In this document: positions 10,620 to 21,999 of the stretch, one piece after another
How positions within the stretch are numbered: position 1 is the stretch's first letter
How the letters are laid out: the number at the start of each line of letters is the position of its first letter
Assembly: GCA_023213395.1 (NCBI GenBank)
Contig: CM041465.1
Location: 17,422,001-17,486,000, forward strand
Direction: 5' to 3'
DNA length: 64,000 bases
DNA from: Cycas panzhihuaensis
Lineage: Eukaryota; Cycadophyta
Made by a program: the position numbers and the translations under genes
Notes under the pieces: model-generated
What the model saw: only the letters and a program-made list of their open reading frames with translations
What the model was told of the DNA's origin: nothing
Database searches by the model: none

Positions 10620-11800
10620 AGTACATCATTCATGAGAAGCTGGAATCCTTGCTGGGAGGAGTATAATCATGTGGCAACATATGGTGACTCCTTGGAGGTC
10701 TAGTGCTTTCCTGATCAAAACCTGTCATACCCTGCTCCTTGGCACTCTCGTGCTCAAGGGGTATCATCTCCTAGTCAGTGTGATCTCTCCCTAGGAGATC
10801 ACATGGCTCCTAAGCTCCTCCTACATCTCAGTAAGCTCCCAGCCTCGCTCCCCTCATCTCAAGGCCTCCTTGGGGTCACTATCATTATATGTGTCTAGGT
10901 CTTGCTCTAGGACGACCTCACTACCATCTAGTCCATGAGTTGATCATACCATGCCTGGATACGATCCCTCTCTCCTTCTACTCCTCTAAGCCTCTCCTTT
11001 ATCATAGCTATTCAGATATAATTCTTTGCATCTCCACCTACTCCTCCACCCTGAGCCTCCAACGCCTAGACTCGACCTAGTAAGGTGTCTCTCTCTATGT
11101 GGGTCCCATCCAGCTCTCCCTATAGCTATCCTACCCTCACCTGGTGCTCTTAGGACTCTACTACCTATATATCCCTGGCCCTAATTAGTGGGGTAAATGC
11201 TACTGTGTGTGCCCCCACTAATCATGGATCCTCTCTAGCCTAGATGGGAGGTTGCCCCTCCTCGTAGACCTAAGGGAATATCTCCCAAACCACTGCCTTT
11301 ATCAACCTACCCATCTATGTTGCTCTTGCTAAGTTAAACATACTACAAATAAATCTATACATCTATATATATATCAAATCCCCAAAAATAAATCAAAACA
11401 AGCCCTCTAAATACATAGTGGTCGAAAGATGATAGGAAAAGGTAGTGTCTCACCTCCTGGGATGACCAGCTCCTCAACTCAAATGACCACCTCCTCTTGG
11501 GGATCTCCCTCAACCATTGGTAACTCCTCCTCCTTAGGTACCACCCTGCCTCTTGCCTAGCCTCCCGAGGAATCTCCTCCTCCCTCTACCACTACTTCTA
11601 TTGCTCAAGCTCTGCCTACCACCCTTAGTATCCAAATTGGTGTATAGAGTGACCTGCCTCTCTCTCTGCAACTCCTGAAGGCCCTGCCTCACATCTTGGT
11701 CCCTAATGGACTTGCCTCACCACCTGTCACTCCTGATGGTCCTACCCCATCATCTCTATCACCTCCCTCTCTTCAATGATCCCCCTTGATGAACTTATCT
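10620..11800 (-). pseudogene. T2 antisense ORF, C-terminal part (coiled coil)
   Basis: Read on the - strand, 11110-10900 gives a broken but clear heptad-rich peptide (ELDGTHIERDTLLGRV, then IKERLRGVEGERDRIQ), preceded by a low-complexity Glu/Val-rich part. It aligns with T1 17800-16640, the end of that element's antisense ORF. The plant-mobile-domain half found in T1 (18770-17870) is missing here: the sequence jumps at about 11800 to what is 20400 in T1. Confidence 0.55.
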
Positions 11801-12299
11801 GATCACCCAGTCACCCAGGTTCTAGGTCATCCCATTCCCCCATCTTGTGATCTATTTGCACATTTGAAAGCTGGCCACTAATGAGGTTAAACTATGGTGA
11901 CCATCAAGTTTGTTCTCTTCACCCTACCATTCGTATTGCTTCTAGTATAGAGTCCTTATTATTCTAGCTCTTATATGTACACAACATCTCATTCATAGCA
12001 TTTGTTTGATTATGTTCGTGATTATCACCACTATTTATCTTGTGCTCATGTGATGGGGGCATCACCCTCATCTGTTCTTACTTCTAATCGACTTTGGGGT
12101 GATGCATAGGCATTCCCTATGTTGTCTCCCCCTCATCTCCTTATCTATGCATCCTGCCATGACACTTGTTGTCACCCTTGGTTCATACCATTGTTATGTT
12201 TGTTATATATATATATATATATATGTATGTATATTGCTAACATTTTATTTCCAGCATTCACCATCGTGTTATGCTCCCAAGCAATGAGGCTCTACTGCC
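11801..12299 (+). other. T2 3' untranslated region
   Basis: It aligns with T1 20430-20895 and has no coding pattern. It contains a short (TA)n microsatellite at about 12205-12224. It ends at the polypurine tract. Confidence 0.55.
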
Positions 12300-12309
12300 A
12301 AGGGGATAG
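12300..12309 (+). other. T2 polypurine tract
   Basis: AAGGGGATAG lies directly before the TGTTTC start of the 3' LTR. The equivalent in T1 is AAGGGGGCAT before TGTTTC at 20906. It primes plus-strand DNA synthesis. Confidence 0.75.
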
Positions 12310-15300
12310 TGTTTCTTGGCTACCGAGAACATATATGGGTGAGTCAACTCAGGTAAGTAAAGGTATGGTTCTATCCCTTACCTTTATTAGTTCTAGAAAA
12401 GGTAGATTGAAGTGCTTCACCGACATTACATGATAATTGACATACTACATGACTACTATGCATTTGCTGCTTGACTATATTGCATCTCAATACTCTTCAA
12501 CCTATGATGATCTAGGGGTACATATCCCATTACACTCCAAAATCATCCTCCATATCTCCACAACATCCCCAAGTACTGTTTGGCTCCCATAGCCTAATCA
12601 CATCACTCGTCAGTGCTTCTTGACCCTAACACCCCACCTAGGCTTAGTTGTCATCCTGCATCAATTTGTTATCTTTTTGGGGAACCTTTTGCCACCATTA
12701 CTTGTTTGTTGTGGCCTTCCTAAACCCCAAAACTCCCTCTTGCCACTTGGGTAGAGTACCATGCTTCCTTGGGCCTACGTTTCCCCTCTTTTTAGATCTT
12801 TTGGGCTTCCCTTCCTTTGTTTTTCCTATGTTTTTGTTGCACCATATTAAACTACATGGTACCATTATAAACTTCATGGTATCGCTAAGTTTACCATAGG
12901 GCAACTATCCAAAATTATTTTTTTAATTTTCCAAGGATAATTTCATATTTATTATGAAATTACCATGTGGCAATGACTTATTTCTTACGCAAACCAAACC
13001 CTAATTGATTGATTGAGATAGGGTTGGGTTTAAAAACCCAAAAACACCCTTATTTCATCTCTTTCTCACTCATTTTTTCCACTACTTCCTCCAAAAATAC
13101 CCTACAAATAGGACCAAGTCTGGTACATCTACTTCTCAACCAACTACCAACCTCCTGTAACTCTAGAAATGTAGTTGCAGGCCTACAATATGCCCAGCCA
13201 AGAGGAGATTATCCTCCAATTGCTCCATCAAGTTCCAGCTACCATTCTTACTCTAGTTTTCTTCTTACTTGCTGCTCCATTAAGGTTTTTACTTGCAAAC
13301 CTCATAGGGTTTGCTTCTCTACCCAATTTCATAGGTGGATCTACATCAGATCTGCCTACAATAGGTACCTCTAAGTCCATCATTTACTTTATTTTCTTTA
13401 AGTAATATAAGTATTATTTGATAATACTTTTTACAATAATTTTTCTCTTCCTTTCTATTATAAACAGGAGGCAAATCCTCCTCTTCTTGGATGTCTTCTC
13501 CTTCCCTTGGCTCTTTCCTAGTTTCTTTAAGGAGGCGGTAAGGTAGAGGCATCTACGAATAGTGAAAGGAGCTAAAGATAGGGTCCTGCACCCAACAAGC
13601 CTTCTCCTCAAGGGCAGCCCCTTTTTCTCCTCATCTCTTCCTTCTCCATACCTCCCTTAAGTTCCCAAAGAGCCGTTTGAAGGGAGATCATTACTGGTAG
13701 TAGTATAGGCATCCCATTGCTGTGCTTATAACTAGCTAAGTAGATCCTACATAGGTGGGGTTTCAACCCCCACTCCATATTCTCTTTTGTCACTTGGTTG
13801 AAAACTTGTAGAACTTGCAAAAGTTGCATGTTGCAACTTTTATAACTTTAGTAACATTTGTAACATTGTTTGTCATTTCTCTGCTTGTATTTCTAGAAGC
13901 TTACTACATTTGTCTCTCTTTTCATCCTGGTACTTGGGGGCAACATGGAGCACCTCTGATTTGGAAGATTAGCCATTATGAGGCTATCCGCCCTCCTTCC
14001 CTCTCTTTTCCTCTTTTTCCATATTGCATACTAAATAACATATAGGGAGCAAAAAATGATATTGATGGTGAACATATTTCTTTTAACTAAGATAGTTACA
14101 TCCTATCATTTCCCATATTACATATCCATCCCACATATATTTAGCACCCCTTGGGAAAGTTCAAACCTTGTTTAGTTGTAGGTTTTCTTGTTGCATTTTA
14201 GAGAGGAAAAGGGATTCTATTCTAGGTACATTCCTCTCCTTTCAAAAGTTACTTTCTTTCTTTATTTCAAAGTTATAAAGTAGATCTGTAATTATCTTTA
14301 CATTTCCCTGCATTACATTTCCTTTTTTCCATTGATTTCAAGGGAAGGTAAGGAAGCCCCCTTCTTTGTTGGAACTCTTTCCATTGTTCCACCCATGTTT
14401 GGAGAAGGATAAGGATCACAAGTGTAGAAAGGGTTGTGCTACTTCAGCCACCATATTCTGGGTATGCCTCTCCTTTTCCAGCTTTCCTCTCTTTACCCCC
14501 TTTCCCCCATTTGAATGTTATTTCATGAAAAATGAAAGGAAAAGGATTAGTTTAGATCTCTTGCATTTTATTTGCTTGCTTGTTTCTTTGCAAAGTGCAC
14601 ATAGTGGAAATCTAGATATTTGCATGCATACACCTCTCTTATTTTGTTGTATTGTCACCTAGTAACTTTGCATTCTTTGCACAAGCTTCGTGTCATGTAG
14701 CGATTCGTTTTGATCTTCCTTTCTCGCATTTAAAAGACAAGGAGAGTGAGGTTGTATGTATAGGTAAATGAAAGAGAGAGTTTTATATTACCTTCTTACC
14801 TTAAAAAGTAATCTCTTCAAACATAAAGACACAACATTGCTATATACACCACCCCCTCACTTTACATTTCTACACCTTGCACTAAACAAAAAACAAATGT
14901 AAAGATGACCCCTTTTGTTGAATTAACACTTCTAATATCCTCCTAGGTTTGGCACCTTGAGAGCACCTCCTCTCAAGGTTGTTTGCTTTACGTTCTCCAC
15001 TTCTCTCAATTAGTCTCCCCTAGTTTGGACTTTAGGTCAATATCTAGCCTGTGGAGTCAGCCATCCCTTTGACCACTCATGTCCTGAGCCACCTCAGGCT
15101 CACGTGTGTGGGTCCTTCCTCTTCTCCTACTAGAGGTCATTCCTTTTTATAACTCCTTCACATGATGAGCCATTCCCTCACCTCTTTCCTCCCTCCTTCG
15201 GCCACCCAAGTATAAGAGGGCCCCTTTTGAGGTTATTCGAGAAACTGAGAAGCTCTCTCATCCATCTGCCACTCTAAATCAAGGAAGAGTTGCCTCAAAG

Positions 15301-15465
15301 GAGTTGGTGTATCATTTATGGGTCTTGAATCTATGTTCCAATGTATGGATACCTTTTGTGGGTGATTTCTTTCACTTTCCACCATAGGTCCCTAGTCACT
15401 AAAATCTTTGATCGTTTGGCTTGATCTTGTCCAAGTTTAGTTACCCCCCTAGAGTTGTGATTCTG
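12310..15465 (+). repeat. T2 3' LTR (3156 bp)
   Basis: It is a direct repeat of 2892-6020 with many substitutions and small indels. It starts TGTTTCTTGG and ends GATTCTG next to the ACATC duplication (the 5' copy ends CCA, so the terminal CA has probably mutated to TG). It keeps the TTTAAAAA palindrome (about 13027) and the hairpin at 13409-13429. Confidence 0.85.
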
Positions 15466-15470
15466 ACATC
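15466..15470. repeat. Target site duplication of T2, right copy (ACATC)
   Basis: It is identical to 2887-2891; T1 integrase coding resumes at once. Confidence 0.85.
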
Positions 15471-15975
15471 CTAAAGAAAATCATCGCTCAATCCCAAAAT
15501 GATTGGCACCTTCAACTTCCCTCTGCTTTATGGGCATACCACACTTCCATTCATACAACCACTGGGGTGACCCTATTCTCCCTCTTGTATAGAACTTAGG
15601 TAGTCCTCCCCTTGGAAGTTAAAATTCCCTTCTTGGGTGTCTCCCTTTGAGGTCTTATTGACAATAAATCCTATCAACAGGCCCACCTCCTTGACCTTGA
15701 AGCTTTAGATGAGAGATGTTTGATTGCATATCAAGCAAATGTCACATCCAAAGCTAGGATGTGAAGAATGTATGATAAGAATCTTTTCCCTTACCCTTTG
15801 CATCTCAGGGATCACGTCCTCAAGTTAGAATATCTCCACGATTGCTTATCTAAATTCAAGCCTAAATGGGTTGGTCCTTTCATCATTCTTGAAAGCCTCA
15901 ACAATGATGTATATAGGATCACAACCCTAGAAGGTCTCGAGTTTAAGAAAGCCATCAACAGTAATTCCTAAAGAA
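15471..15975 (+). pseudogene. T1 integrase, C-terminal half
   Basis: It resumes the integrase cut at 2886. First comes the end of the core (QNDWHLQLPSALWAY, HTSIHTTTGVT), then the connector (LLDLEALDERCLIAYQ), then the small beta-barrel DNA-binding domain at 15768-15971 (LRDHVLK, then PKWVGPFIILESLNNDVYRI). All are typical of Tat integrases. Several stops are present. No chromodomain follows, as expected for non-chromoviral gypsy elements. Confidence 0.85.
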
Positions 15976-16639
15976 ATTCTATCTATGACCTTCCCTACTC
16001 TCAAGTAGATTAGGCACACCCCTTCTTCCTTCTCGCTCTGAAATGAGCTTAAACTACCACTCTAAGCATGTCCCCATTCCCCCCTAACCACAAGTGGGGT
16101 GGCAGCTTAGAGTAGCTTCTCATCTTCACAGTTTCATTGCTTGTATATTGTCTTTTGTTTCCATTATGAGGGAAACCTCTTATCCTAGTTGGCTATGTAA
16201 ACTTCCTGCACTCCTGAGCTTGGAATCACACCCCAACTAAGACCCCTTGCTTGTGTATCTATACTCCCTCTTTGTCATTGTTTCCTTTGCATATCTATTA
16301 TGATCCTTCGATGGACATGCATGGCTCTCCTTCTCCTAGCCTTATACATGCCTATCACCTATACACATGGTGGTCATGTGTGGCCGTTACGAGTGTGGTG
16401 CTGCATGAAAGGAAATGCATGTATCATCCACATGATCTAATAGCAAAAATCATATATTACAATTAATTAAAACTGCCATAATACATAGTCTTTTGTGCAC
16501 TCATGCACCCACATCTATATGCATAAATAAATAAACAAATAAACAATATAATAGTATTACAAAATCATCATAATACCATCATCATAGGTAAAATTAGTTA
16601 CCAATTGGCCCTCATCTATATATATAAATCATATCATAC
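15976..16639 (+). other. T1 spacer between integrase and antisense ORF
   Basis: It is homologous to T2 9991-10619 and T5 63563-63792. No coding signal is seen. The end is AT-rich with short ATAA repeats (16520-16560). Confidence 0.5.
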
Positions 16640-18770
16640 AATGTCATATAGTACATCATTTAGGCATCATGCCTCAGGAAGCTAGAATCCTTGTAAGGAG
16701 GAGTATAATCATGTGTCTACATATGGTGTGACTCCTTAGAGGTCCAATGATTTCTTGCCCAAAACTAATAATACATCTACCTCCTCAGCACCCTATCCTC
16801 AAGGGGTATCATCTCCTGACTTATGAGACCCCTCTCTAGGAGAGCATATACCTCCTAGGCTCCTTCGTCATCACTATGAGCTCCCTGCCTCACCCCCCTC
16901 ATCTAGAGGCCTCCTGTAGGTCATTGCCATCATACGAGTGTGAGACCTACTCTGTGATAATCAGGTGGTGACCTACTCTACCAACTAATTATATCTCACC
17001 TAGATACAACCTCTCTCCCCCTCTGCTCTCTGGAGTCCCTCCTCCAACATGGAAATCTTGATATGACTCTTTGTATCTCTACCCACTTCCCTCCTCCCTA
17101 GGCCTCTAGTGCCTAGACCTGCCCTCATAGGGTATCCCTCTTTATATCTATCTGGTGCCTCTTTGTGACTATCTGGTCCTTCTTTGTGTGGAGTCTATCC
17201 AACTCTCCCTACAACTATCCTGCCCTCACCTAGTGTCGTTAGGACTCTACCACCTATATATCTCTAGCTTTGATCAATGAGGTAAACGTTATTATGTGTG
17301 CCCCTATTGATCGAGGCTCCTCCCTAGCTAGGATGGGAGGTTGTTCCTCTGCATAGACCTAAGGGAATAACTCCTAGAATACTGCCTCTAATAGCCTCCT
17401 CATCTCCACTTCTCTTACCACACCACACATACCATATGTCAATCTAGTATATATACATATAAAAGCATCTAAATCAAATCAAAGTAAACTATCTAAGTAG
17501 TTAGTGATTGAAAGATATCGAGTTAGGGTAGTGTCTCACCTCCTTGGATGGTTGGCTCCTCAACCCTAATGACCACCTCCTCTGTATGAGCTTCCTCAGT
17601 TGCTGCTCCTCTCTCCTTTACCTTTAGCACTATCTCTCCAACCTCCTGGGTTGTCGGAGCATCTCCTACCTCTCCTCCTCCCTTAGTCATAGCTATTACC
17701 ACCTCCGCTACTTCCGCCATAGCCACCACTACTACTAGAGCCTTACTTGATGCTCTCCCCCTACTTGTTAGTATATGTGGTGGTCTATCTCCTCCTGTAG
17801 GCACAGATAGGTATACCTCACCTCCTACAACTTCTCATGGACCTACCCCATCACCCCTATCATCACCTCTACTCTCATCAGGGTCATCTCCTAAATCCCC
17901 TACCGTGTCATGACTCTACCAGTGCACCCCTCTATATGGATCCACTGTGTAGTCTACCAGGGTGAGTAGGTAGAGTGACACTACCTCCATTAATCTCTAT
18001 ACATGTACTTGGTCCTCAGTTCCTCTAAACTGAGTCTACTGCCTATGGACCATGGGTGCCCATGTTGAGATGGGGTGCGGTCCCCTTAATGGTGCCACTA
18101 CTCCAAAATGATAAAAAAAACCAACACTACAGTAGAGTGCAATATGAGAATCTACCTCTTCCTCCCATTGAGATTACATCCAACTATGCTAACATATTTA
18201 CTGCTATGAAGGTAGCCCAGTCTAATCTCTCCCTGGACTTACACCTCTTAACCGTGACCATCCATCTACCTAGGATATCCCTATAATTCTATTTTTGGGA
18301 AATCTGGAATAGAATGCCCAAAGTAATAGCTTCCTCACCTGAGAAACCCTTGACATCACCATTATCTAGACCCACACCCCTCGTCAATCCCACCTACCCT
18401 GTTCGATTCAAAATAGAGCTGCCTCCATGTGTGCGACATCTATGTTGGGCAACATACCCAATGATGCTAGTACTCCTCCTACTAGTAACCCCAGAATCCT
18501 CTTGATATCCCTTGGTATGATAGTAACATCCCCCACCTAGGGGAGATGGAAAATGTGTCACCGCTGATCTGAGTGGGAGATTATATCCACCTGGAGGTAC
18601 CGATCTGATGCATATTGGGGTGTCCTGATGACCTTCAGGAGCCTACAGTGTCTCAATGTCATCCTGTCTTATTATGACATCATCTCAATAAAACTTAGCA
18701 TAGCTACTTCAATGTTCTTGCAATTATCCACCATGATAACCGCCTACAAAATAGTATAAATATCAGTCCA
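16640..18770 (-). pseudogene. T1 antisense ORF: plant mobile domain plus coiled coil
   Basis: On the - strand, about 18760 to 18470 reads, with stops, as a plant mobile domain. There is a helical start (VDNCKNIEVAMLSFIEMM), then SDRYLQVDIISHSD, then the hallmark HIFHLP (about 18543-18558), followed by VGDVTIIPRDIKRILGL and VGG. A heptad-rich segment follows (MLEEGLQRAEGERG, near 17050), and a low-complexity Glu/Val tail (17804-17523). Antisense ORFs after integrase, some with this domain, are known in Tat elements. The domain is shared with plant MAIN/MAIL proteins and some transposases. Its role in the element is unknown. It is broken here. Confidence 0.65.
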
Positions 18771-19440
18771 AATGCCCCTCACAACATGCCTAGTTACCTC
18801 TGGGATGCCTTATGCTCCATTAGTATGAGCTAAGCCATCCTTTGGGCCACATTTGTTCTTTTCTCCCTTAGCCAGTCTTTGCCCTATGCCAAACTCTATG
18901 GTACCGTAAACTTTAGCATGGGCCCCATTGATATTTTTGGGTGGACCCACGATAATCTTTGTGGCACCATAATCTTTACCGTGGTGCACTTGTTACCCCA
19001 CCTAAAAAGGTAGGGGGGAATGCCCTAAAAACTTAAAAAGTTTTCCTGATTGGGCTATGGCCTAGTCCACTGGGGCCAGGGCTACCTAATGCCCTAGTCC
19101 TCCCCTTCTTTAGGCCTCATTCCAGCTCTAAAGTGTCCCAAATTACCCTTAAGGGGCCAAAATTAAGCTATAAAAACCTTTAAAAACCATTAAATAAAAG
19201 TGATGAGATGGAGGGGGTAAGGAATGATCCACTCACTAGATCAAGTATTGCTACTGCCATCTCATCATCTTGGTCATGTGGGTTGTCTCTGCACCTTGAT
19301 CCAATGGTCGGATCTTTCGCAATGTGCTCCTAAAATCTGGCAGGGCTCTATTATGTAGAAGGAAACGCTCCAAATCGATCGTGGGGCCCGTGAAAATAAA
19401 TCTCATTTTCACCCTCCTTCCTTTATATATGTAGAGGCCT
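18771..19440 (+). promoter_or_regulatory. T1 internal promoter-like region
   Basis: This 670-bp stretch lies between the 5' end of the antisense ORF and the second RNase H, and has no coding pattern. It carries copies of the motifs seen in the LTR U3 (TGGTACCGTAAACTTTAGC near 18900; GTGGCACCATAATCTTTACC near 18960) and, at about 19427-19437, TTTATATATG followed by GTAGAGGCC, a good plant TATA core promoter for the + strand. It could drive the second RNase H rightwards and, from its left side, the antisense ORF. This is inference. Confidence 0.4.
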
Positions 19441-19867
19441 TGAGGGGTACTTTCTCCTTTTCCTTTGCCACGATAGCCCTTGAGACCATCTCCTTGGCCT
19501 TATTGCCTTTTTATTTAAGGCCCATCATCTTTTTCACCTCTGTGGCCTCCATTTTGATCTTTGGTGCACTTATGATGATGCCTTCATTCTCTTATAGACC
19601 CCTTCTATCTTATTTTTTCTGTTGCTCTAAAACATACCCATTTTTATACTCCTTTGACTCGTTTTATCATTCTAGACCCATTTTTGCTGCCCATTCAAGC
19701 CTTTAAGTCTCCCAAGTAAAGTGCCTTCTCCTTTTTGGACCTCTTTTGGCCCTTTTAACAAACTTTGGGAGCCCTAAAGGGGCCTTTTTATTGTCATCCC
19801 CCTTCCTTTTTGTTGGGTCAATTTCCTTGAGCCTAGGTAGCCTCTTCTATAAACTCTCATATCCTTT
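19441..19867 (+). other. T1 leader before second RNase H
   Basis: T- and C-rich DNA follows the TATA-like box. One open stretch (19440-19706) encodes a hydrophobic peptide but resembles nothing I know; it is probably untranslated leader. Confidence 0.35.
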
Positions 19868-20420
19868 ATGGCCCATATTCATAGCCTTCTAAGTGATTGT
19901 AGCCCCGTCACTATATTTTCTCCTTTCTCTCTACCTTTTGACCTTGTCATCACTATTTCTCCTATTGTTAGATGGAAACCTTACTCTTTCACCATGGTAC
20001 TACTCATCTTTACTGATAAAGGAAGTTGTGGTAATCTAGGACCTTCTGTTGTCGCATGGATCCTCTGTGACCCCTTTGGATATGACTATATGCATTCTAG
20101 AGTCTTTCTCCTCAAGGACATAAATAACAAAGCTAAATATATAGCTATTATTAAGGCCCTTACTAATGCACTTCACTTCCACCATGGTCCCATCATCCTC
20201 CTTTGTGACTCTTAGATCATCATGTCATAGCTTACCTGGGTTTATCAAGTATGTTGCCTGCATTTAAGAGCCCTCACTTTGACTACCAAATCTCTCCTAT
20301 CTTGTTTCTCCTCTGTAGACATTCAACATATTCCTCAAGGCCTAAACGCTAAGGTAGATGACCTTGTTCATTGTGTCCTCTAGCATCATCTCCCCTTTCT
20401 CAGTGATCCTCCCTAAGAAG
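19868..20420 (+). pseudogene. T1 second RNase H (archaeal-type, aRNH)
   Basis: About 110 open codons and their broken continuation show the RNase HI fold of the archaeal-like type. Motifs in order: LIFTDKGSCGNLGPS (first Asp), NNKAKYIAIIKAL (a Glu is expected after the first Ala of this helix but is Lys), GPIILLCDS (third acidic residue), then LRALTLTTKSLL, and NAKVDDLVH with the last acidic residue. A second RNase H acquired in addition to the pol one is a known trait of Tat elements. Here it lies downstream of integrase, beyond the antisense ORF. The Lys and several stops inactivate it. Confidence 0.75.
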
Positions 20421-20895
20421 CCCATCAAGTTGCCTAATCACCCAAGTTTCAGGATCATCTTATCCTTCATTTTGTGATCCATATGCACCTCTAAACCTAG
20501 CTACTAATAAGGTTAAACTATGGTGACCACTAGGTTTGTTTCTTCACCTTGTCCTTCATACCATCCATGGTATGAGGCCCTTCGCATTCTGATCTCTATA
20601 CGTGCATACTTCTTATTTATGTTATCTCGTTGATTATGCTCATGATTATTAGCATCATTTACCTTGTATTTGTGCGATAGGGTCATCCCCACTTATCTAC
20701 CCTCTTTTTAATAAAATTTTAGATGCATAGGAAGTTCCTATATTACCCCTCCTTTATCCTTGTCAATGCATTCCTCCATGACACTTGGCACCCCTTAGAC
20801 AATGACACTATTATACTTTGATGTACAATACTAACCCTTTATGTTGATAACATTCACCATCACATTATGCTTCTAAGCAGTGAGGCTCTGCTGCC
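20421..20895 (+). other. T1 3' untranslated region
   Basis: It is homologous to T2 11801-12299. No coding signal is seen. It leads to the polypurine tract. Confidence 0.5.
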
Positions 20896-20905
20896 AAGGG
20901 GGCAT
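20896..20905 (+). other. T1 polypurine tract
   Basis: AAGGGGGCAT sits directly before the TGTTTCCC start of an LTR. It matches the T2 site in sequence and context (GGCTCTRCTGCC upstream of both). Confidence 0.7.
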
Positions 20906-21081
20906 TGTTTCCCAAAAACTGGGAATGGACATGGATGACTTATCTTAGGTAAGTATATGTATATTTCTGTCCTCACTTTCATTGGCTTTAGGATACTATT
21001 AGATTGTCATTAGATACATGTTGCATGTTGTTGTTTGATTACATGATCATTATGCCTAGCTTGCCTACCTACTCATGTTTG
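20906..21081 (+). repeat. T1 LTR, left piece
   Basis: The first 176 bp of a Tat LTR (TGTTTCCCAAAAACTGGG...) are homologous to the start of the T2 LTRs. It is cut by the Athila-like element and continues at 38354. Its last five bases, GTTTG, pair with GTTTA at 38354-38358. Confidence 0.8.
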
Positions 21082-21914
21082 TGTTGACTTAGATTTCCCA
21101 CTACCCTTGTGGGAAGGTATACTTGTCAAGGTTACATAGGTTATAGTCTAGTTTAGGACACAGTCAACATCATCATCCACATATGTTCCATACATTTATT
21201 AATGTTTCCACATGATTATATCATAACGGCACATAACAGTGCAGAAATCAGCACATATTCCATATTCAACACAGAGAATACACAATTTCCACGTAACTTC
21301 TTATTTCATTAAGTAATAGTTCTTTTACATATGGTACTGGAATGCATTCCCTGTGCATTCTAGCCTTATACACTAACTCTGTCACATGCATACCCAGGAG
21401 GTAACCATCAAAATATACAGCTTCAAGCTGCTTCCATGCGTACTGGTCTCCATACTAATATGTATCAGTATACTTGGCTCTCACCCTAACCGAATGGTCC
21501 TTATGAAGCCTCATAAATACGCTCCTTGGTGTCTTTTCGCTAAAGGGTTATGACTGCCTGTCATAACCGTACCTTTTCCATCAAGCGTACCTCTTCCTAA
21601 CCATTGGTTAGATTCCTTAATTGTTTGTCTTAACTCATCAAGATGCGCTTTATACGTCGTCGGCGTCACCCCAAGCTCCCTTCTGTCCAGTCTTCTCATA
21701 CGTACTGATCCTATTTACTTGTGTTTTGCCAAAAGGTACGTATCTGTGTTGTGTACCTTTACCAGGTATGCACCTGTCATATGTACCCAGAATGATGGAT
21801 TCTTCACTTTTTGCTGCATACGTACCTCCATATAGTCTGTACCTACACAGTCCAAGGATATTTGGCTCCTCTTTAGTCTGCCCATAGCCCAACGTGTCAC
21901 ATTATGCTCTAACA
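21082..21914 (-). repeat. Athila-like element 3' LTR (833 bp)
   Basis: It matches 37522-38353 nearly end to end. On the - strand it starts TGTTAGAGC and ends AAGTCAACA. The middle (21735-21845) has many GTACC/TACGTA-type motifs. Confidence 0.85.
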
Positions 21915-21930
21915 TCTATCCCCGGTTAAC
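21915..21930 (-). other. Athila-like element polypurine tract
   Basis: On the - strand, ACCGGGGATAGA directly precedes the 3' LTR, the expected position of the plus-strand primer. Confidence 0.6.
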
Positions 21931-21999
21931 ATGAAGGGTTTGAGCATCCTTGCTCAACAAAATTTTCAAAATTTAGGGTATTCCTCCCCCTCCCTACCT

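Larger units (their letters stand above)
2892..15465 (+). mobile_element. T2: Tat-like element lacking RT, RNase H and integrase, nested in T1
   Basis: Two direct LTRs (2892-6020 and 12310-15465) enclose about 6.3 kb with a PBS, gag, protease, the tail of an antisense ORF and a polypurine tract, flanked by the 5-bp duplication ACATC. The internal region has no RT, RNase H, integrase or second RNase H. After a protease-linker stretch it passes straight into sequence that in T1 lies after integrase. It therefore moved with borrowed enzymes, or lost pol after insertion. The LTRs have clearly diverged, so it is not recent. Confidence 0.85.

Noticed and set aside
12099-12433. Open frames with a YIYIYI peptide
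   Set aside because: They are produced by a (TA)n microsatellite and the polypurine tract/LTR border.
2892-15465. Tandem genomic duplication instead of an element for the two 3.1-kb repeats
   Set aside because: PBS, polypurine tract, TG-type start and the 5-bp ACATC duplication that cleanly splits an integrase gene show an LTR element.
19440-19706. 88-codon hydrophobic frame as a membrane protein
   Set aside because: It follows a TATA-like box directly, matches nothing, and sits in T-rich leader DNA where hydrophobic readings are expected.
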